NCBI GenBank assembly: GCA_902786965.1
Contig: CADAEJ010000016.1
Location: forward strand, 1 to 64,000
Length of the DNA stretch: 64,000 bases
Source of the DNA: an uncultured Ruminococcus sp.
GTDB lineage: Bacteria; Bacillota; Clostridia; Oscillospirales; Ruminococcaceae
Direction of reading: 5' to 3'
The notes under the pieces are model-generated. The model was given only the letters and a program-made list of their open reading frames with translations. It was not told the DNA's origin and did no database searches. A program made the translations under genes and the position numbers. Shown piece by piece: positions 16,768 through 25,639 of the stretch (the stretch's first letter is position 1; each line of letters starts with the position of its first letter).

Positions 16768-17775
16768 TCAAGAGCTTTGCGGTGAATTGTCACAAATTTT
16801 ACAGCCCTTGAAATAGTGGGTGAGTATCTGCTCGCAGGTCTTGCCCTGCTTTGCCATCTCGTTTGCGCCGAGCTGGCTCATGCCGACCATGTGACCCAGT
16901 CCTTTGCAGGTGAAGATGAACTTATCGCCCGACAGCTCAAATGTGAAGCTCTGCGAGGAAAGGTCGAGCGCCTCGCAAAGCTCGTCTGCGGGGATCTGTC
17001 TGCCGCAAACGCTGATCTGCTTGACAAGCCCGTATTCGCCCGTCTGCGTGATCTTCAGCCAGCTGTCCGCGCTGCCTGCGAAGGTGATGTCGTCATAGAC
17101 CTTGCCAAGCTTTTCCTTGAGCTGTGCGCTCGTTATCTCGGTCTTTGAAACTGCCTGTTTCAGCGGCTCGTCAAGCTTGCTCTCCACGCTTGCAAGGTAG
17201 GGGATATCCTGCCCCCATACGTCCTTTGCCGAGCGTGTGTGACCGTCGCTGACCGCGTGGAAGGCAACGATTATCGGTTTGCCGTCATAGGCGAGATACT
17301 TGCCTTGGACCGCCTTGACTGCCTGCTCGATCTTTTCGCGCGCCTTGCCGTAGCCGTCCTTGTAAAGCGCCTTTGCCTGCTGCTCGGTGAAAAAGCCGTG
17401 GTAGAGCTTGGTGTCATCACTCATAACGGCGCCGCAGAGAGCAGGTGTGGGGTGGGCGCTTTCGGACTGCGTGCGGTAAAGCGCATAGGTGCGTGCAAGA
17501 ATTGCCTGCGCCTGCAAAGCGGCAGGCTCGAGATCGGCAGGCATCTGCGCAAGCACCGCGCCTGTCATATACTCCTGCATCGTGTATTCACGCAGCTTTT
17601 TCTCGTCGGTGAAATAGATCTTTACAGTCTGCGCATCGGCAGGCTTTTCACCTTGCACAGCGGAGCTTTCGGGCAGGGCGGCTGCCTGCGGTTTGTTCGG
17701 GCTTAAAAAGACCACGCAGGGTATTATCATCAGCAGCACAGCAAAAGCGACCGCGGCTTGCAGGTATTCTTTCAT
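16768..17775 (-). CDS. spoIID: SpoIID-family lytic transglycosylase-like protein
   Basis: SpoIID cleaves peptidoglycan glycan strands during engulfment. Related LytB modules occur in vegetative proteins. The 335-residue chain has an N-terminal membrane anchor (AVAFAVLLMIIPCVVFL, about residues 8-24), then the SpoIID domain. Diagnostic parts are YMTGAVLAQMPADLEPAALQ, ILARTYALY, IVAFHAVSDG and the late GLGHMVGMSQLGANEMAK motif. The conserved Glu expected in the family's MPxxFEPEALKAQA stretch appears as DLEPAAL here. The ATG at 17775 follows AAAGGAGG, 18 codons after an upstream ATG with poorer context. It suggests a sporulating lineage, although no other sporulation gene is near. Confidence 0.9.
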   Translation of the reverse strand: MKEYLQAAVAFAVLLMIIPCVVFLSPNKPQAAALPESSAVQGEKPADAQTVKIYFTDEKKLREYTMQEYMTGAVLAQMPADLEPAALQAQAILARTYALYRTQSESAHPTPALCGAVMSDDTKLYHGFFTEQQAKALYKDGYGKAREKIEQAVKAVQGKYLAYDGKPIIVAFHAVSDGHTRSAKDVWGQDIPYLASVESKLDEPLKQAVSKTEITSAQLKEKLGKVYDDITFAGSADSWLKITQTGEYGLVKQISVCGRQIPADELCEALDLSSQSFTFELSGDKFIFTCKGLGHMVGMSQLGANEMAKQGKTCEQILTHYFKGCKICDNSPQSS

Positions 17776-17866
17776 TTTTATATCCTCCTTTGGCTTGTCC
17801 TTGCGGGTACTGTTACTATGTATATTCACGCGCAGGGGAAAATATTCCGATAAACGAAAAAAACTC

Positions 17867-17921
17867 TTGACAAAACCGTGTATGTGGTGTATAATGCAGT
17901 TAGTAATTAAACGCGTTTAAT
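17867..17921 (+). promoter_or_regulatory. TetR operon promoter and 16-bp palindrome
   Basis: TTGACA (17867-17872) and TATAAT (17890-17895) are 17 nt apart. The perfect palindrome ATTAAACGCGTTTAAT lies at 17906-17921, right at and after the expected start point. It is the likely autorepressor site of the downstream TetR protein. Confidence 0.75.
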
Positions 17922-17938
17922 AAATGGGAGATGATAAG

Positions 17939-18520
17939 ATGTCTGCGAAACAACGGGATCTTGATGCCACGAAAAAGGCGCTGCTTGCGGCTGCAAAGGA
18001 GCTTATGACGAGCTGTGCTGATGCGGACGAGGTGACGAGCCGCGCGATCGCGGCAAAGGCGGGGGCGAACGCTGCGATGATAAACTACTGCTACGGCTCG
18101 CGCGAGGCGCTGCTTTACGAGGTCTTCAAGGGGCTGCTTGCCGATGCACAGCGCGCCGATCCCGAGATAGCGCGGCTTTTGTGTGCCGATATCGCGCCGA
18201 AGGAGCGCGTGATAATGCTGCACTTCAATATGATGAAGCTGATGATAGCGAATTTCAGCTATTCGCGTGCGATAACCAGGTATCTGCTGCTCAACCGTTC
18301 GGGCGAGATGGGAATGGAGAGCCTGCCGTGCATCACGGCGCATTTCGCAGGGCGAAAAAGCGAGCAGGAGTGCCGCCATATCGCCTTTGAGCTTTCGAGC
18401 CTGCACGAGCTTGCGGTGCTTCGCCACGAGCAGATATGTGCCGACTGCGGACTTGACCTGCGCGATGATGCGGTGCTTGAAAGGTATGTGCGTGAAAGCG
18501 TTGGGCGCTTTCTTGACTGA
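17939..18520 (+). CDS. TetR/AcrR-family transcriptional regulator
   Basis: This 193-residue repressor has an N-terminal helix-turn-helix of TetR type: KKALLAAAKELMTS, then VTSRAIAAKAGANAAMINYCYGSREALLYEVF (residues 14-61). The C-terminal ligand domain is unremarkable, with a Cys/His-containing tail. ATG 17939 is used because GGGAG lies eight bases upstream. It leads a three-gene unit with a membrane protein and an isochorismatase-like hydrolase, which suggests these are the regulated genes. The inducer is unknown. Confidence 0.9.
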   Translation: MSAKQRDLDATKKALLAAAKELMTSCADADEVTSRAIAAKAGANAAMINYCYGSREALLYEVFKGLLADAQRADPEIARLLCADIAPKERVIMLHFNMMKLMIANFSYSRAITRYLLLNRSGEMGMESLPCITAHFAGRKSEQECRHIAFELSSLHELAVLRHEQICADCGLDLRDDAVLERYVRESVGRFLD

Positions 18521-18533
18521 AAGGGGGAGGCAT

Positions 18534-19055
18534 ATGCAAAGAAAAACACACGGGCTGCTCGGGCTGGGGATACTGCTTGCGATCTTCCTGTGCATGATGG
18601 CGCTTATGCGCTTAACTGCGGCACAGGTCGAGCTGCTCTCGGGCGGACAGGGGATAATCGACCTGACGTTTGCGGTAACACCGAGCAGGATAAGTGCGGC
18701 GCTCTCACGCTACGGCAGGACAGCCGCGGCGTTCTACCAATGGGGATTTTACGCGGTGGATATGTTCTACGCGCTTGCTTACGGGACGTTCTACCGCTGC
18801 GCGATAAAGTCTATCGCAGAGAGGTGCGATATGCGCGGCGCGGCGGCGGAGATACTGCCGATGCTGCCCGTTGCCGCTGTCACGGCTGATCTGCTTGAGA
18901 ACACGATGATGTTCTTTTTGCTCGCAGGCAGCCGATCGGGCGTGCTTATGTGGGCTTTTACGGTGTTCAATGTAATAAAGTTCGCAGCGGTGTATTCATC
19001 GCTGGCTATCGTTGTGGGAGGTGCGGTATGGCTGTTAAAAAAGCGCTTATCGTGA
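18534..19055 (+). CDS. four-helix integral membrane protein
   Basis: This 173-residue protein has four hydrophobic segments (near residues 8-25, 62-83, 105-125 and 135-165) and no family I recognise. It starts 13 nt after the TetR stop, with GGGGGAGG just before ATG 18534. The next gene begins inside its last codons. TetR-linked small membrane proteins are often transporters or channels, but no conserved transport motif is visible, so no function is assigned. Confidence 0.8.
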   Translation: MQRKTHGLLGLGILLAIFLCMMALMRLTAAQVELLSGGQGIIDLTFAVTPSRISAALSRYGRTAAAFYQWGFYAVDMFYALAYGTFYRCAIKSIAERCDMRGAAAEILPMLPVAAVTADLLENTMMFFLLAGSRSGVLMWAFTVFNVIKFAAVYSSLAIVVGGAVWLLKKRLS

Positions 19056-19546
19056 TAGATATGCAAAATGACTATCTCTGGGATAAAAGAAAGGCGAAGT
19101 TTTCATACGATACAAAGGCTCTTACCGCGCAGGTGAACAACGCCGCGCAGGAGTTCAGGGCGCAGGGCGGTGACGTTATCTACATCGCGCAGATGTTTCA
19201 GGACTTGCCGACCAACCGCCTGTTTATCGGCTTTTCGATAAGGGGCACGCAGGGCGCGCAGCTTTACAGCGGTCTTGATGTGGTGAGCGAGCTTTACTTT
19301 GAAAAGAGCCTGCCCAACAGCTTTACCGCCAAAAAATTCAGAGAGTTTATGCAGCAGCGCGGCTATGACGAGATATATGTCTGCGGGCTTGACCTGTGCG
19401 GCTGCGTGGGCGCTACGGCTCTTGGTGCGGCAAAGGTATGCGGGAATGTCTTTTTGCTGCAAAACGCTACGGGCTGCCGATATGACGGTAAAAAGCAAAG
19501 CAGGAAAAAAAGTGTCCTTGAACGTGCGGGCGTGACTTTCATATGA
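19028..19546 (+). CDS. isochorismatase-family cysteine hydrolase
   Basis: This 172-residue hydrolase of the isochorismatase/nicotinamidase superfamily acts on amide or ether-like bonds of small metabolites. The catalytic triad can be seen: Asp in IVIDMQNDY (residue 11), Lys in FEKSLPNSF, and Cys in GLDLCGCV. The substrate cannot be fixed from sequence. The MQNDYLW and metal-free pattern differ from typical nicotinamidases, which carry extra His metal ligands. ATG 19028 lies within the preceding gene and follows GGGAGGTG, so the two are coupled. Confidence 0.88.
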   Translation: MAVKKALIVIDMQNDYLWDKRKAKFSYDTKALTAQVNNAAQEFRAQGGDVIYIAQMFQDLPTNRLFIGFSIRGTQGAQLYSGLDVVSELYFEKSLPNSFTAKKFREFMQQRGYDEIYVCGLDLCGCVGATALGAAKVCGNVFLLQNATGCRYDGKKQSRKKSVLERAGVTFI

Positions 19547-19565
19547 ACGGTTTTTTGCGCAGAAC

Positions 19566-19594
19566 TTGACAAAAGTCGCGAAATATAGTAGAAT
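19566..19594 (+). promoter_or_regulatory. citrate synthase promoter
   Basis: TTGACA (19566-19571) and TAGAAT (19589-19594) are 17 nt apart, about 38 nt before the start codon. Confidence 0.7.
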
Positions 19595-19631
19595 AAATAA
19601 ATACATTATGTTTATTTATGGAGTGAGAGAT

Positions 19632-20975
19632 ATGAAAGAAACTGCAAGAAGTATCTTCTACAAACAGTTTACCGATAATAATACCATCGACCCAAAGCTG
19701 TATGACAAATACGTTGTAAAAAGAGGTCTGAGAAATGCCGACGGTACGGGCGTTACCGCAGGTCTGACCAACATATGCAACGTTCACGGCTACGTTATAA
19801 ACGAGGGAGAGAAGGCACCTATCGACGGTCAGCTCATCTACCGCGGCTACAATATAAACGACCTTATCTCAAATGCCCGCAAGGAGAACAGATTTGCTTA
19901 TGAGGAGATAGTTTATCTGCTGCTTATGGGCGATCTGCCAAACAAGGACGAGCTTGCAGCCTTCAAAAAGATGATAGCCGACAACAGACCGCTGCCGGGC
20001 GACTTCTTTGAGGATATGATATCAAAGGCTCCGTCAAAGAACATCATGAACAAGATGGAGAGGTCTATACTTGCGCTGTATTCGTATGATGCGAACCCCG
20101 AGGAGCGCTCACCCGAGTTTGAAATGGCAACGGCTATCTCGATAATCTCAAAGCTGCCAAACATCATGGTATCGGCATATCAGGTAAAGAGGCGCTCGTT
20201 TGACGGCGAGAGTATGTTCATGCACCCGCTTATCCCCGGGCAGTCCACTGCGGAGATGATACTTTCCGCGCTGCGCCCCGACAGGAAATTCACCGATGAA
20301 GAGGCAAAGCTGCTTGACCTTATGATGATACTGCACGCAGAGCACGGCGGAGGAAACAACTCCACATTTGCCTGCCGTGTGCTCACATCATCGGGCACAG
20401 ACCCGTATTCTGCATACGCTGCGGCAGTAGGTGCGCTCAAGGGCACACGCCACGGCGGCGCGAACATCAAGGTGTCGGCAATGCATAAGTTCATTGAGGA
20501 CAGCGTTGATGACTGGGAGGACGAGGATAAGGTAGCTGATATCCTCAAAAAGATAATCCGCAAGGAAGTGTTCGATAAAACGGGACTTATCTACGGTATG
20601 GGACACGCCGTTTACACGCTTTCCGACCCAAGAGCAGTTATACTCAAGGCGAATGCCAAGAAGCTTGCGCAGGGTACGGAGTTTGAAAAGGAGTTCAAGC
20701 TGCTTGAAACTATCGAAAAGCTCACACCTGCGCTTATCCGTGATGTAAAGGGCAGCGACAAGACGATGTGTGCGAATGTGGATATGTATTCGGGACTTGT
20801 TTACAAGATGCTGGGCATACCCGATGACCTGTTCACACCGATGTTTGCCGTATCAAGAATGGCAGGCTGGTGCGCGCACAGATTTGAGGAGCTTGTAACG
20901 GGCAAGAGGATCATCAGACCTGCCTACAAGGCGGTCATGAGGGAAAAGATATACATTCCTCTGGAGCAGAGATAA
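19632..20975 (+). CDS. gltA: citrate synthase (si type)
   Basis: Citrate synthase condenses oxaloacetate and acetyl-CoA, here probably for glutamate synthesis in an anaerobe. The 447-residue protein has the catalytic His in LHAEHGGGNNSTF, the second active His in GMGHAVYTLSDPR and the Asp in CANVDMYSGLVYKMLG. The N-terminal half (ICNVHGYVINEGEKAPIDG then LIYRGYNI) matches the larger anaerobe-type subfamily. ATG 19632 follows GGAGTGAG. The gene stands alone, without aconitase or isocitrate dehydrogenase in view. Confidence 0.96.
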   Translation: MKETARSIFYKQFTDNNTIDPKLYDKYVVKRGLRNADGTGVTAGLTNICNVHGYVINEGEKAPIDGQLIYRGYNINDLISNARKENRFAYEEIVYLLLMGDLPNKDELAAFKKMIADNRPLPGDFFEDMISKAPSKNIMNKMERSILALYSYDANPEERSPEFEMATAISIISKLPNIMVSAYQVKRRSFDGESMFMHPLIPGQSTAEMILSALRPDRKFTDEEAKLLDLMMILHAEHGGGNNSTFACRVLTSSGTDPYSAYAAAVGALKGTRHGGANIKVSAMHKFIEDSVDDWEDEDKVADILKKIIRKEVFDKTGLIYGMGHAVYTLSDPRAVILKANAKKLAQGTEFEKEFKLLETIEKLTPALIRDVKGSDKTMCANVDMYSGLVYKMLGIPDDLFTPMFAVSRMAGWCAHRFEELVTGKRIIRPAYKAVMREKIYIPLEQR

Positions 20976-20989
20976 TTTGATAAAAGCAC

Positions 20990-21050
20990 TTGAAAATATG
21001 AGCCGAATGTGGTATAATAAGGTCGGGTATGCGTACCCGTCCTTATTTTT
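20990..21050 (+). promoter_or_regulatory. promoter overlapping a strong terminator hairpin
   Basis: TTGAAA (20990-20995) and TATAAT (21013-21018) are 17 nt apart and drive the lipoprotein and two-component genes. The 5' arm of a long hairpin (21017-21029) overlaps the -10 box and pairs with 21034-21046, with one T:T mismatch, followed by five T. Read-through from gltA would form the whole hairpin and stop. A transcript starting near 21025 would lack most of the 5' arm. This insulates the two units. Confidence 0.7.
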
Positions 21051-21075
21051 GTGTGTGCGGAAGGGAAGTGATCGC

Positions 21076-22407
21076 TTGAAAAGACTCGGACTTGCGGCTT
21101 TGAGCGCTGCGTGCGTGCTGCTGACAGGCTGCTCGGCACTGAATTTTTCGGTCGAGGGACTTGTTGATGCACCAAAGCTCACCAAGGAGCAGGAGGAGAT
21201 ACATCAGGCGCTTATCGAGAGCGTGGGGAGCAATATCACTTTGAAATACCCCAGAAACGGCGATTACCGAAGCGCATACGTTATCGCAAATATCGACGAT
21301 GAGCCCGACAGCGAGGCTATCGTTTTCTACGAATACAAGGATAATGTCAAGGACAACGGTATGAGGATAAACGTCCTTGATACCGATGAGGACGGAAAGT
21401 GGCACTCTGTAAAGGAACTGCACGGCGCAGGTACGGATATCGACAAGGTTATGATATCGACGTTTGGCAAAAAAAGCGGCGACCTTGTCGTGGTAGGATA
21501 TCAGAATCCTGCTACGGACGACAAAACTCTTGAGATATACAGCTACGATCAGGGCACCTTCAAAAAAGTCGGCACCGACACCTACTCGGTGCTTGAGACG
21601 ATGGATATAAACGCCGACGGCACAAAGGAGCTTGTCACGGTGCAAAAGACGGTCAATCCCGAAACGGAGAAGATAACCTCGAGGGCATCTATACTCTCTA
21701 TGGAGAACGGCGAGCTCAAACGCGAGCATACCATTGATATGTGCGATAATGTTTCCACATACGTCAAAGCCGTAAGGGGAATGATCGACGGCGGACGCAG
21801 TGCGGTGTTTATCGACAGCACCACTGCCGAGGGCCTTATGCAGACGGAGGTCGTTTATTACAGATATTCAAATCTGCAAAACCCGATACAGCAAAGCAAG
21901 GAAAGACTTCTGCCAAGGTGCACAAGACCTGTCGGGTACTACTGCACCGATGTTGACGGCGATACGGTGGTGGAGATACCATCTGCAAAGCCGATGCTTG
22001 GCTACGAAAATGCCGTTGCGGACGAAATGCTGTATATGACGACATGGAGCGTTTACAAGGATTTCTACACGCTGGAGGAAAAATACACCGGCTACTACTC
22101 GATACCAAACGGTTTCTTCCTTGCCTTCCCCAAACGCTGGGCGGACAAGGTGACTGTAAGGCGCGATAACGATACGGGCGATGTGGTGTGCTACAAGTAT
22201 TCGGGCGATATAAATACCTCCACGACAGAGCTTGTGCGCTTTTGCTCGGCGACAAAGAACAATGCTGATGAGCTTGAGAAAAAAGGCTATGAGCTTGTCG
22301 ATACAAGGGGACAGCTGAGGTACTTCGTAAAGTTCCCCAAGGATACGCAGGATCAGCTCGTGCTGACGATAGATGAGGTAAAGAACAATTTCTATATCAT
22401 AGACTAA
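21076..22407 (+). CDS. lipoprotein upstream of a two-component system
   Basis: This 443-residue predicted lipoprotein starts at TTG 21076, seven bases after GGGAAGTG. It reads LKRLGLAALSAACVLLTGCS, a full signal with lipobox LTGC. The mature domain is rich in short acidic turns such as DINADGTKELV and DVDGDTVVEI. These resemble FG-GAP/VCBS-like Asp loops and suggest a beta-propeller-type fold. I do not recognise a named family. A response regulator follows 19 nt later and a histidine kinase after that, so this could be an extracellular sensory or envelope-stress partner of the kinase. Confidence 0.8.
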   Translation: MKRLGLAALSAACVLLTGCSALNFSVEGLVDAPKLTKEQEEIHQALIESVGSNITLKYPRNGDYRSAYVIANIDDEPDSEAIVFYEYKDNVKDNGMRINVLDTDEDGKWHSVKELHGAGTDIDKVMISTFGKKSGDLVVVGYQNPATDDKTLEIYSYDQGTFKKVGTDTYSVLETMDINADGTKELVTVQKTVNPETEKITSRASILSMENGELKREHTIDMCDNVSTYVKAVRGMIDGGRSAVFIDSTTAEGLMQTEVVYYRYSNLQNPIQQSKERLLPRCTRPVGYYCTDVDGDTVVEIPSAKPMLGYENAVADEMLYMTTWSVYKDFYTLEEKYTGYYSIPNGFFLAFPKRWADKVTVRRDNDTGDVVCYKYSGDINTSTTELVRFCSATKNNADELEKKGYELVDTRGQLRYFVKFPKDTQDQLVLTIDEVKNNFYIID

Positions 22408-22426
22408 ATGACGAGGAGGAGAACAA

Positions 22427-23134
22427 ATGTTGAAAAAGGTACTTGTTTGCGAGGACGAGGATTCTATAAGGGAATTTGTTGTGCTCAACCTGCAAAGAAG
22501 CGGCTACGATGTTGTAGACGTCAACTGCGGCGAGGACGCTATCAAGGCGTTCGATGAGGCGGGCGGTCAGTTCGATGTGGCACTGCTTGATATTATGATG
22601 CCCGGTATCGACGGTATGCAGGTGTGCAAGAGGATAAGAGAAAAAAGCAACAGCATCGGCATTATCATGCTTTCGGCAAAATCGCAGGAGATGGATAAGA
22701 TATCCTGCCTGATGAGCGGTGCTGACGACTATATCACAAAGCCGTTCTCCATAAGCGAGCTTATCGCAAGGGTAGATGCGGTTTGCAGACGTGTTTCGCG
22801 CTCAAGCTCAAAGCCGGAGGAGGCATCGGTGATGACCTCGGGTCCGTTCACGCTCAATCTCAAGAGCAGAACGGTGTTCAAAAACGGCGAGCAGATAGAT
22901 CTCACACAGGTAGAGTATCAGATAATGGAGTATTTCTTCAGGAACCAGAATACCGCGCTTGACAGGACAAGCATACTCAAACACATCTGGGGCGAGAGCT
23001 ACTACGGCGATGATAAGATAGTCGATGTTAACATCAGAAGAATAAGAATGAAGATAGAGGATGAGCCGTCAAACCCGAAGTATATCCTCACGATATGGGG
23101 CTACGGTTACAAATGGTCGGGCGGAAACCCGTAA
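22427..23134 (+). CDS. OmpR/PhoB-type response regulator
   Basis: This 235-residue regulator has an N-terminal receiver with the acidic pair EDED (residues 9-12), phospho-acceptor Asp in VALLDIMMPG (about residue 53), Thr/Ser in IIMLSAK and Lys in ITKPFS. The C-terminal winged helix is of the OmpR class (IDLTQVEYQIMEYFFRNQ then VDVNIRRIRMKIE). GGAGGAG precedes ATG 22427. It should be phosphorylated by the kinase encoded next. Confidence 0.95.
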   Translation: MLKKVLVCEDEDSIREFVVLNLQRSGYDVVDVNCGEDAIKAFDEAGGQFDVALLDIMMPGIDGMQVCKRIREKSNSIGIIMLSAKSQEMDKISCLMSGADDYITKPFSISELIARVDAVCRRVSRSSSKPEEASVMTSGPFTLNLKSRTVFKNGEQIDLTQVEYQIMEYFFRNQNTALDRTSILKHIWGESYYGDDKIVDVNIRRIRMKIEDEPSNPKYILTIWGYGYKWSGGNP

Positions 23135-23154
23135 CGATTGGAGAGCAGTGACAG

Positions 23155-24693
23155 TTGGCAAAGCATGAGATCAGGTACGGAAAGCACAGTATCACTATGC
23201 ACTGGCTGCGCAACAGCTTCGGTGTTATAGCTGCGATACTGCTGCTTATCGAGGTGCTTATGGTGATCGTGGTAAGAAACTATTACTACAACACCGCAAA
23301 GGAGTACCTCAGCTCAAAAATGAATATCGTGTCCGCCGCTGTTCAGACAAATCCCGAGGCGGGCAAGGCGAGCATCAATTCGCGTATACGCACATACGTT
23401 GAGGGCTATGAGGACAAGGAACGCATCGAGCTTATGGCTATCAACAACGACGGCGAGGTCGAGGTCACATCATCGGGCTTTTCACCCTCGTCAAACGATG
23501 CGATGGCTGACTACGAGGAGGCAAAGGCATCAAAGCAGGGTATTGCCACGCAGATATACGAGCTCTCTACGGGCGAGAAGGTCGTGGCGGTAACGGCGGT
23601 CATCAACGCAAGGGACAGCCAGTACAGCGCGCTGCGTATGCTTTCGTCGATGAAGAAGATAGACAACCAGATACTTATTATAAGCATTACCACGCTCGTT
23701 GTCAGCGCGGCGATAATGCTGCTGATATTCTTCTCGGGAATGTACTTCATACGTTCTATCGTCTACCCGATACGCAGCATAGGCGATATGACAAAGCAGT
23801 TCGCAAAGGGCGATTTCTCCGAGCGTATCAAGAAAGAGTCGGACGACGAGCTGGGCGAGCTTTGCGACTCTATCAACTATATGGCGGACGAGCTTTCCAA
23901 TACCGAGCAGATGAAAAATGAGTTCATTTCATCTGTATCGCACGAGCTGCGAACGCCGCTGACTGCGATAAAGGGCTGGACAGAAACAGTCACCTCGATG
24001 TATGAGGACAAGGAAACATTCAAAAAGGGTATGAGAGTTATCACCAGCGAGACAGAGCGCCTTTCGCAGATGGTAGAGGAGCTGCTGGATTTCTCGCGTA
24101 TACAGGATAACAGGCTCACACTTATAATGGACACCATAGATATACTTGCAGAGCTTGGCGAAACTGTGCTTATCTATCAGGAAAGGGCGCGTGCGCTGGG
24201 CATAAAGCTCGATTACTACGAGCCTGAGATGCTTTCGTTCGTTTACGGCGACAAGAACAGGCTGCGTCAGGTGTTCATAAATATTGTAGACAATGCGATA
24301 AAGTATTCGGACAAGGGCGATACAGTGTCGGTCGAGGCTTATGAGGAGCATGGAGAGATCTGCATTTCAATATCGGATACGGGCATGGGCATCTCGGCGG
24401 AGGATCTGCCAAAGGTCAAGACGAAGTTCTTTAAAGCTAACCACACAAGACGCGGCTCGGGCATCGGTCTTGCAGTCGCGGATGAGATAATACAGCGCCA
24501 CGGCGGCACGCTTACCATCAACAGCGAGCAGGGCGTGGGTACAACGGTGCTTATCACCCTGCCGTGTATGGAAAAGAAAAACGGCGCAGAGCAGAGTGCT
24601 TCGACTGCCGATGTGCAGCTGATATCTTCAGAACCAGGATCAGAAAGGATAGATCCCATAAATGAGCAAGAGCAAGGAAAACACCTCGGGTGA
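23155..24693 (+). CDS. HAMP-domain sensor histidine kinase
   Basis: This 512-residue membrane kinase has TM1 near residues 22-42, an extracytoplasmic sensor of about 130 residues, TM2 near 178-200 and a HAMP segment (SIVYPIRSIGDMTKQFAKGD). The DHp has the phospho-acceptor motif SVSHELRTPLTAIKG. The ATPase boxes are DNAIKYS, DTGMGIS and GSGIGLAVADEI. The start is TTG 23155 with GGAG about 11 bases upstream. It pairs with the preceding response regulator. The C-terminal tail overlaps the next gene by 32 nt. Confidence 0.94.
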   Translation: MAKHEIRYGKHSITMHWLRNSFGVIAAILLLIEVLMVIVVRNYYYNTAKEYLSSKMNIVSAAVQTNPEAGKASINSRIRTYVEGYEDKERIELMAINNDGEVEVTSSGFSPSSNDAMADYEEAKASKQGIATQIYELSTGEKVVAVTAVINARDSQYSALRMLSSMKKIDNQILIISITTLVVSAAIMLLIFFSGMYFIRSIVYPIRSIGDMTKQFAKGDFSERIKKESDDELGELCDSINYMADELSNTEQMKNEFISSVSHELRTPLTAIKGWTETVTSMYEDKETFKKGMRVITSETERLSQMVEELLDFSRIQDNRLTLIMDTIDILAELGETVLIYQERARALGIKLDYYEPEMLSFVYGDKNRLRQVFINIVDNAIKYSDKGDTVSVEAYEEHGEICISISDTGMGISAEDLPKVKTKFFKANHTRRGSGIGLAVADEIIQRHGGTLTINSEQGVGTTVLITLPCMEKKNGAEQSASTADVQLISSEPGSERIDPINEQEQGKHLG

Positions 24694-25639
24694 AAAATTC
24701 AAGTCAAAAATAGGCGGACAAGCCGTTATCGAGGGCGTGATGATGCGCGGTATCGACAAGGCGGCTATGGCGTGCCGTCTGCCAAGCGGTGAGATAGACC
24801 TTGAAGAATGGGCGATAAAGGGCGGCAAAAACGCACCGTTTTACCGCAAGATACCGTTTGTGCGCGGAGTGTTCGTGTTTATTACATCAATGATAGACGG
24901 CTACAAGTGCCTCTCGCGCTCTGCCGACAAGCAGATGAGCGCCGAGCAGGACGACGATGAGGAGCCCTCAAAGTTTGAAAAGTGGGTGGACGAAAAGCTG
25001 GGCGACAAGCTTATGCCGATAATCACCACCGTTTCGATAATACTCGGCTTAGCGCTGGCGATAGCGCTGTTTATGCTGCTGCCAAGCGGTATATCAAAGC
25101 TGATAGACAAATTCGTCGTCAGCCTTTCACCGATAGCAAAGAACATCATCGAGGGCATCATAAAGATAGCGATATTCATCGGCTACACCTCGCTGACCGC
25201 GCTTATGAAGGATATACGCAGGACGTACGAGTACCACGGCGCAGAGCATAAGACGATAACCTGCTACGAACACGGCGACGAGCTGACGGTGGAGAACGTC
25301 AAAAAGCACTGCCGTTTTCACCCGCGCTGCGGAACGAGCTTTATTTTCCTTGTGCTGTTCATAAGCATTTTTGTCAGCACGGTCTTCCGCGTTTCGTGGG
25401 GGAATATTTTTGTGAGAGTGCTTGTGAAGATAGCGCTGCTGCCGATCGTTATGGGCATATCCTACGAGCTTATCAGGCTTGCGGGCAAGTACGACAACAT
25501 CGTTACGAGAGTCATTTCTGCACCCGGGCTGTGGATACAGCGCATAACCACGCGCGAGCCCGACGGTGAGGAGATAGAATGCGCGATAAAGGCGCTTGCG
25601 GCGTGTATACCTGATGATCCAGAGGAGGACAGGCTGTGA
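24662..25639 (+). CDS. DUF1385 membrane protein
   Basis: This 325-residue protein belongs to the DUF1385 family, widespread in Firmicutes. The diagnostic N-terminus is IGGQAVIEGVMMRG (residues 17-30), and the core is YHGAEHKTITCYEHGDELTVENVKKH split by a Cys-Gly motif RCGTSF, followed by several membrane helices. Its biochemical role is not known, and the conserved His/Glu/Cys residues suggest metal binding. It is part of a gene string leading to prmC, a common neighbour. It overlaps the histidine kinase gene and the prmC start (GTG 25636). Confidence 0.9.
   Translation: MSKSKENTSGEKFKSKIGGQAVIEGVMMRGIDKAAMACRLPSGEIDLEEWAIKGGKNAPFYRKIPFVRGVFVFITSMIDGYKCLSRSADKQMSAEQDDDEEPSKFEKWVDEKLGDKLMPIITTVSIILGLALAIALFMLLPSGISKLIDKFVVSLSPIAKNIIEGIIKIAIFIGYTSLTALMKDIRRTYEYHGAEHKTITCYEHGDELTVENVKKHCRFHPRCGTSFIFLVLFISIFVSTVFRVSWGNIFVRVLVKIALLPIVMGISYELIRLAGKYDNIVTRVISAPGLWIQRITTREPDGEEIECAIKALAACIPDDPEEDRL

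Noticed and set aside
19103..19606. Minus-strand open frame over the isochorismatase gene
   Set aside because: The plus-strand gene has a full catalytic triad, and the reverse frame has no family features.
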